Of a DNA stretch of 64,000 nucleotides, positions 59,536-64,000 are shown piece by piece. Each line of letters begins with the position of its first letter. Position 1 is the stretch's first letter. The translations under genes and the position numbers were made by a program. Source of the DNA: Bacillota bacterium (GTDB lineage: Bacteria; Bacillota; Clostridia; Christensenellales; SZUA-584); assembly GCA_023460085.1 (NCBI GenBank), contig JAEWRI010000032.1:23489-87488 (forward strand). The letters run 5' to 3'. The notes below the pieces were generated by a model. It did no database searches. It was not told the origin of the DNA and was given only the letters and a program-made list of their open reading frames with translations.

Positions 59536-60720
59536 ATGAGGAAAGTGATACTGCTGGTCGTTGTACTGGCTGTCATCGCCGCCGGATGGTTTCTCTACTT
59601 TCACAAACCCGATCAGGTATCTCAAGTCAGCGTCAGCACCGTAAAAAAGACGGATCTCAGCAACACACTCGAATTCTCGGGTGAGGTGGTCCCTGTACAC
59701 ATGTACAATGTCATGAGTGAGACAGGCGGCACCGTAGATGAATTATATGTATCCGAAGGGGATACCGTGAAAGCGGGTGACAAGCTGTTCGCGCTGGATA
59801 CTTCAACGCTGGAAAACCAGCTGTCCGAGGCGCAGGCACAATACGAAGCGCTGGTGGATTCCACGGCGCAAACGGTGATGGCGCAGAGCGGAAGTTTGGA
59901 CAGCACCGAGCGTGCGCTGCAGGAACAGCAAATCAAAGTAGCGCTGGCCCTGTCACAGACCACCGGTTACGATTATTCCTCATTGAACGAAGCCTTTGCC
60001 CAGCAGGCGCAGGATGCGGCAGACACCATGGCCGCCTCGCTCAGCGGCGTCACGCTGGATGATCTGCAGAATATACAGAGCAGCGTACCGGCGGAAGCCC
60101 AGCAGCAGCTTCAGGCCGCTTCAATTGCGGTTCAGAATCTGGAGCTTGCCATCGAGAAGATGTCTTACTCCAGCCTGATTGATGGTACGGTAATTGCCGT
60201 GGGCATACACGAGGGTGAAGTATTGTCCCCCGGCATTCCGGCACTCGTCATCGCAGACACGGAGGACACCGTTATCGAAGGATACGTGTATGAAAAGGAT
60301 GTGGCGAGTCTCGCGGCAGGCCAGCAGTGCAAGATCTACACGGAGGAAGGCTACTATTTCGGCACGCTCAGCAGCATCGCCGCGTCTACGGCAGGAATGA
60401 GCGGCGTCACCTCGTTCGAAAACATGACGAAGGTACAGATAACACCGGGCAGCGGCTTCCACAGAATGCCGGGGGCTGTCGTTGATCTCGAAATTGTGCT
60501 CAGCAGCAAGGAGGGCGTGCTGGCTGTGCCTTTGGACAGCATCACGGAAGACGGCTGCGTATACGTGGTAAACGCGGAGGGCGAAGCGGAGAAACGCTCT
60601 ATACTCACAGGGTTCATGGATATGTACAACGCCGAGGTACTGAGCGGCGTCAGCGAGGGTGAGGAAGTGATACTTTCGCCCAAAAACATAGAGGAAGGTC
60701 AGCGGGTTGCTCATGATTGA
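59536..60720 (+). CDS. MacA/HlyD-like efflux adaptor protein
   Basis: A 394-residue adaptor anchored by an N-terminal helix (about 4-24). A lipoyl-like half-motif (GTVDELYVSEGDTVKAGDKL), a coiled-coil hairpin of about 110 residues rich in Gln and Ala, and the second lipoyl half (DGTVIAVGIHEGEVLSPG) follow, then a beta-barrel and a membrane-proximal domain. The SD AAGGGGG decides for ATG 59536 over the longer frame. It is first in an adaptor-ATPase-permease operon; such MacAB-like systems in Firmicutes export peptides or lipophilic compounds. Confidence 0.9.
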   Translation: MRKVILLVVVLAVIAAGWFLYFHKPDQVSQVSVSTVKKTDLSNTLEFSGEVVPVHMYNVMSETGGTVDELYVSEGDTVKAGDKLFALDTSTLENQLSEAQAQYEALVDSTAQTVMAQSGSLDSTERALQEQQIKVALALSQTTGYDYSSLNEAFAQQAQDAADTMAASLSGVTLDDLQNIQSSVPAEAQQQLQAASIAVQNLELAIEKMSYSSLIDGTVIAVGIHEGEVLSPGIPALVIADTEDTVIEGYVYEKDVASLAAGQQCKIYTEEGYYFGTLSSIAASTAGMSGVTSFENMTKVQITPGSGFHRMPGAVVDLEIVLSSKEGVLAVPLDSITEDGCVYVVNAEGEAEKRSILTGFMDMYNAEVLSGVSEGEEVILSPKNIEEGQRVAHD

Positions 60721-61384
60721 AGTGAAAAATCTCTGTAAAACGTATGGCAGAGGAAATACATGCGTTCACGCGGTACGCAACGTATCGCTCAAACTCCCCA
60801 AAGGCGGCTTTCTTGCGATTATGGGCGCCTCGGGCTCCGGCAAGACGACGCTGATGAATATACTGGGCTGCCTTGATACGCCCACCAAGGGAGAATACTG
60901 GTTCGGAGGCACCAACGTACGCCGTCTTTCCTGCGAAGGCAAGGACACGCTGCGCAGCCGCAGTATCGGATTCATATTCCAGTCCTTCTATCTGCTGCCC
61001 TCTCTGAGTGCGCGCCAAAACGTAGAACTGCCGATGGTCTATGCGGGTGTGCCTCCCAAGGAAAGGCGAAAGCGGGCCAATGAGTTGCTCGACATCACCG
61101 GTCTTTCCGCACGCTCCTCTCATCTGCCCAGCGAGCTTTCGGGCGGACAGCGTCAGCGCGTCGCCATCGCCAGGGCGCTGGTCAATTCGCCCAGCGTTAT
61201 ACTCGCGGACGAACCGACGGGCAATCTCGACACGCACACGGGCGAGGACATCATGCGCATGCTGAAAGGGTTCAACGACAACGGAACCACCATCGTGTTA
61301 ATCACCCACGAGCGAACCGTTGCGGAGTATGCCAAGGAACTGGTCGTGCTGAAGGACGGCCGCATTGTTTCGGAGGAATCATGA
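60713..61384 (+). CDS. MacB/LolD-type ABC transporter ATPase
   Basis: A 223-residue ATPase with Walker A GASGSGKTT, Q-loop FIFQSFYLLPSLSARQNVELP, signature LSGGQRQRVAIARALV, Walker B VILADEPTGNLD and H-loop ITHE. The ADEPTGNLD block is diagnostic of the MacB/LolD/FtsE class. ATG 60713 overlaps the adaptor stop; TTG 60707 is an alternative. It energises the following permease. Confidence 0.95.
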   Translation: MIEVKNLCKTYGRGNTCVHAVRNVSLKLPKGGFLAIMGASGSGKTTLMNILGCLDTPTKGEYWFGGTNVRRLSCEGKDTLRSRSIGFIFQSFYLLPSLSARQNVELPMVYAGVPPKERRKRANELLDITGLSARSSHLPSELSGGQRQRVAIARALVNSPSVILADEPTGNLDTHTGEDIMRMLKGFNDNGTTIVLITHERTVAEYAKELVVLKDGRIVSEES

Positions 61385-62550
61385 GGCTGAACGACTATAT
61401 CGGCATCGCGTCACACCAGCTCAAGAAGAACCGGATGCGCACGGTGCTCACTGTGCTGGGCATCGTCATCGGCGTTGCTTCCATGATTACGGTTATTTCG
61501 GTGGGCGATGGCGGCAAAGCCATGATCAATTCCGAGCTCGCCAAGTTCGGCGTCAACCGCGTATGGCTGTTTCCCAACGACGTTCAGGGTCCCAGCAATA
61601 CGCTGGTGCTGTCCGATGTGGAAATGCTGCAGAAGGTGCACGGCGTCAATGACGTCGCCCCCTCCGCGTACGAGAAGGCGCTGCTTTCCAACGGCAACGT
61701 GGGCGTCACTTCCGATGTGGTGGGCACTACTGATGCGCTGTTTGACATTGAACAGATGTCATACCTCGAGGGGCGCGGCCTCACCGACAAGGATGTGGAG
61801 TACTCCCGCCGTGTGGTGGTGCTGAGCGAAGAGGCGCGGGATAAGCTTTTCGGCGACGAAAATGCCGACGGACAGAAGGTGAGCATTAACGGCCAGAGCT
61901 TCACGGTGGTGGGCGTAGAAAAGGAGGATCAGTCGATATACGCTTCTTTTTTCTCCGGCAAATGCTATATCCCCATCACCACATTTTCCGATATGTTCTC
62001 CACGCGCTACGTGGATGAGATCTCCGTCACCGCGCAGAATACGGAGACGCTGGACGACGTCATCGACGACAGCATTTCGCTGCTTCTGGGCAAATATGGT
62101 GACGGCTCCATCAAGATCATCAACCTGACCAAGGAGCTTGCCAATGCGCAGAACATACTCGACATCTTCACCGTCGTGGTGGGAGGCATCGCGGCAGTAT
62201 CGCTGCTCGTTGGCGGCATCGGCATCATGAACATCATGCTCGTTACCGTCAAGGAGCGCACGCGGGAGATCGGTATCCGCAAAGCCCTGGGTGCGGGAGA
62301 ACATCATATCCTGGGCCAGTTCCTCGCCGAGGCGCTGTTCTATGCCATACTCGGGGGCCTGCTGGGCGTGGGACTGGGCATGCTGCTCACAGACTTCGGA
62401 GGTCAGATGATCGGTGTGGAAGCCACCGTTTCGGTTTCGGCGGCCTCGCTGAGCGTGCTTTTCTCCGCGACGATAGGCATTATATTCGGCATTATCCCGG
62501 CGTACAAGGCCTCCAAGCTGGATCCTGTGGAGGCGCTGCGGCAGGAATAA
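61381..62550 (+). CDS. MacB-like ABC permease
   Basis: A 389-residue permease. One N-terminal membrane helix (about 22-43, TVLTVLGIVIGVASMITVIS) is followed by an extracellular MacB_PCD domain of about 220 residues, then three helices in an FtsX domain with the conserved VTVKERTREIGIRKALGA. It ends KASKLDPVEALRQE, as usual. Coupled to the ATPase by an ATGA overlap. A mechanotransmission exporter working with the upstream adaptor is expected. Confidence 0.94.
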   Translation: MRLNDYIGIASHQLKKNRMRTVLTVLGIVIGVASMITVISVGDGGKAMINSELAKFGVNRVWLFPNDVQGPSNTLVLSDVEMLQKVHGVNDVAPSAYEKALLSNGNVGVTSDVVGTTDALFDIEQMSYLEGRGLTDKDVEYSRRVVVLSEEARDKLFGDENADGQKVSINGQSFTVVGVEKEDQSIYASFFSGKCYIPITTFSDMFSTRYVDEISVTAQNTETLDDVIDDSISLLLGKYGDGSIKIINLTKELANAQNILDIFTVVVGGIAAVSLLVGGIGIMNIMLVTVKERTREIGIRKALGAGEHHILGQFLAEALFYAILGGLLGVGLGMLLTDFGGQMIGVEATVSVSAASLSVLFSATIGIIFGIIPAYKASKLDPVEALRQE

Positions 62551-62551
62551 A

Positions 62552-63694
62552 TCAGGAGCGCAGGCCCTGCCCCAGCGCCATCAGCGCAAAGGCGCGTTCC
62601 GCTGCTTCGGCAACAAGGCGACCTGCGTCGGCAATACATTCATCCAGCGCCATCGGTTTATCCGGCAGCGGAACGATGGCGCGCACGCCGATGTCGAACA
62701 CGGCCTGCACACCCTGTCCGATGCTTCCCGCAATCACAACGACCGGCACCCCCGCCGCGTTGGCATAGCGGGTGATGCCATGCACCACCTTGCCGAAGGC
62801 AGACTGGAAGTCCACGCGGCCCTCGCCCGTGACCACGATATCCGCGCCTTCCAGCAATCGGGCAAACTGTACGCGTTCCAATACCGCGTCGATGCCGCTC
62901 TGAAGTGATGCGCCCGCGAAGGCGACCAGCGCAGCGCCGATCCCGCCCGCCGCGCCCGTTCCGGGCAGTTCCGATACCTTTCTCCCCGCATAGTCGTCCA
63001 GCAGCGAGGCAAAGTGAATCATGCCGCGCTCCAGCGCGTCAAGCTGCGCTTTATCCGCGCCCTTCTGCGGACCGTATACATATGTCGCGCCCTGCGGTCC
63101 CGTCATCGGGTTGGTAACATCACACATGAGCGTGATGCGCGCGCCCTTCAGCCGTGCATCGATCCCCGCGGCGTCTATCTTATTGACATTGGTCAATTCC
63201 CCGCCGCACATACGCACGATTTCCCCGCCGTCGGCGCGCAGAAAACGGACGCCAAGCGCCTGCATCGCACCCGTACCGCCGTCGTTGGAGGCGCTGCCGC
63301 CAATCCCCACGAGAATATCCGTAAATCCCGCGTCCAGCGCCTGCCGGATTAAATCCCCTGTGCCATGGGAGGACGCCAGTGTGGCGCTGCGCTCCTCCTC
63401 CTTCAGCAGCGCGAGGCCGCTTACTTCGGACATTCCGATGACCGCGGCACCGCCCGCCTCTCCCCATACGCAGGGTATCGTGCGGCCCAGCGGGTCCCGT
63501 GCCTCTGCAGGAAGCACTCTGCCGTGCGTTGCGCAGGCCATCGCCTCCACCGTGCCGTCTCCGCCGTCCGCGATGGGAACCTCCACGATTTCAGCCTGCG
63601 GGAATTGCTTCAGCGCACCCTTTTTCACGCATTCTATCACCTCGAGCGATTTCAGCGACCCTTTAAACGAATCAGGCGCGACAACTATTTTCAT
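62552..63694 (-). CDS. Glycerate kinase (GarK/GlxK type)
   Basis: A 380-residue glycerate kinase of the two-domain GckA-unrelated class. MKIVVAPDSFKGSLKSLEV at the start, IADGGDGTVEAM, GIGGSASNDGGTGAMQALG and VTGEGRVDFQSAFGK are family signatures. It phosphorylates D-glycerate to 2- or 3-phosphoglycerate. GGAG lies 9 nt before ATG 63694, which gives the usual length; the frame runs on to 63778 through the promoter. It is convergent with the exporter operon. Confidence 0.95.
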   Translation of the reverse strand: MKIVVAPDSFKGSLKSLEVIECVKKGALKQFPQAEIVEVPIADGGDGTVEAMACATHGRVLPAEARDPLGRTIPCVWGEAGGAAVIGMSEVSGLALLKEEERSATLASSHGTGDLIRQALDAGFTDILVGIGGSASNDGGTGAMQALGVRFLRADGGEIVRMCGGELTNVNKIDAAGIDARLKGARITLMCDVTNPMTGPQGATYVYGPQKGADKAQLDALERGMIHFASLLDDYAGRKVSELPGTGAAGGIGAALVAFAGASLQSGIDAVLERVQFARLLEGADIVVTGEGRVDFQSAFGKVVHGITRYANAAGVPVVVIAGSIGQGVQAVFDIGVRAIVPLPDKPMALDECIADAGRLVAEAAERAFALMALGQGLRS

Positions 63695-63725
63695 GATTGT
63701 ATGCTCCTCTTTTTTGCTGCGAATT

Positions 63726-63734
63726 ATTATACCA
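63726..63734 (-). promoter_or_regulatory. Extended -10 promoter of the glycerate kinase gene
   Basis: TGGTATAAT on the minus strand: a perfect TATAAT (63731-63726) with the extended -10 TGG. No good -35 is seen. Confidence 0.65.
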
Positions 63735-63797
63735 GAGCATTCGCCCAAAAGCACGCCTTTCTGTAAAATGCGCGGCAATGCGATGCGCCGCCGCGTC

Positions 63798-63826
63798 TTG
63801 ACGCCGCTAAGCGGGTGTGCTATATT
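63798..63826 (+). promoter_or_regulatory. Promoter of tRNA-Leu
   Basis: TTGACG (63798-63803), a 17-bp spacer and TATATT (63821-63826), 16 nt before the tRNA. Confidence 0.8.
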
Positions 63827-63842
63827 AACAAAAGTCCATTAT

Positions 63843-63929
63843 GCCGAAGTGATGGAATTGGCAGACGTGCCGGACTCAAAATCCGGTGGTAGCGATACCG
63901 TGCGGGTTCAAGTCCCGCCTTCGGCACCA
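63843..63929 (+). tRNA. tRNA-Leu(CAA)
   Basis: Acceptor stem GCCGAAG pairs with CTTCGGC, the anticodon arm CCGGA-CTCAAAA-TCCGG carries anticodon CAA (63877-63879), a long variable arm follows, and the T arm is GCGGG-TTCAAGT-CCCGC. CCA is encoded. The remaining 71 bases to the right edge show no gene. Confidence 0.97.
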
Positions 63930-64000
63930 TTGACAGCTTAGTTTGACATCAGAATTTTGCATCAGGTCTGACATCTTTGTGTTGGCAGCGGGAAAGACAT

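Overview
The window reads as chromosome of an endospore-forming, moderately high-GC member of the Bacillota, most likely class Clostridia. Evidence for this is a gpr-spoIIP sporulation pair, a class II (B12-dependent) ribonucleotide reductase under what looks like NrdR control, PyrR-type attenuation of pyrimidine genes, a TRAP (MtrB) homologue, EFR1-type and other iron-sulfur or flavodoxin proteins, and tRNA genes that encode CCA. I cannot name the genus. Genes are densely packed, often with ATGA or TGATG overlaps and clear Shine-Dalgarno (SD) sequences.

Layout. 1-11.4 kb: housekeeping genes (partial DUF2148 ferredoxin-like gene, EF-G-like GTPase, zinc-finger anti-sigma-like protein, SRAP/YedK peptidase, nrdJ, murI, two YcxB-like proteins, spoIIP, gpr). 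11.5-21.9 kb: one large pyrimidine operon on the minus strand, pyrR-pyrB-pyrC-pyrF-carA-carB-pyrK-pyrD-pyrE. It encodes every step from glutamine and bicarbonate to UMP and is preceded by a readable PyrR-binding hairpin, antiterminator and terminator. 21.9-26.5 kb: a five-gene, translationally coupled minus-strand operon of poorly described proteins (DUF2997, a triplicated membrane module fused to a helix-hairpin-helix domain, a radical SAM activase-like protein, a Ycf46-like AAA ATPase, and a DUF1257/Ycf35-like protein). This is the best candidate in the window for an undescribed system.

26.6-38.8 kb: a HAD phosphatase/flavoprotein/NTF2-like trio, a LuxE-LuxC fatty-acid-reductase pair beside a hot-dog thioesterase, mtrB, recQ, dnaE and a two-gene ABC transporter. 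38.9-41.4 kb: tRNA-Ser(GCU) followed by a small AT-rich island (MerR regulator plus divergent EFR1 ferredoxin) bounded by near-perfect 117-bp direct repeats that start in the tRNA 3' end. 41.4-46.6 kb: a VanG-type glycopeptide-resistance cluster, vanR-vanS-vanG-vanXY-vanT, with matching candidate VanR sites upstream of vanR and vanG. 46.8-51.6 kb: an FtsA-like ATPase with beta-grasp-like tail, an unrecognised membrane protein and a nucleobase (NCS2) permease that seems to start at an ATC codon.

51.6-59.5 kb: an arginine operon on the minus strand, argC-argB-argD-carB2-argF-GNAT, behind a well-formed promoter with a TGCAT-N4-ATGCA palindrome. It carries a second carB without a carA and has no argJ. 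59.5-64 kb: a MacA/MacB-like exporter operon, glycerate kinase and tRNA-Leu(CAA). Most regulation is legible from sequence: NrdR boxes at nrdJ, PyrR attenuator, arginine operator, VanR repeats and MerR dyads.
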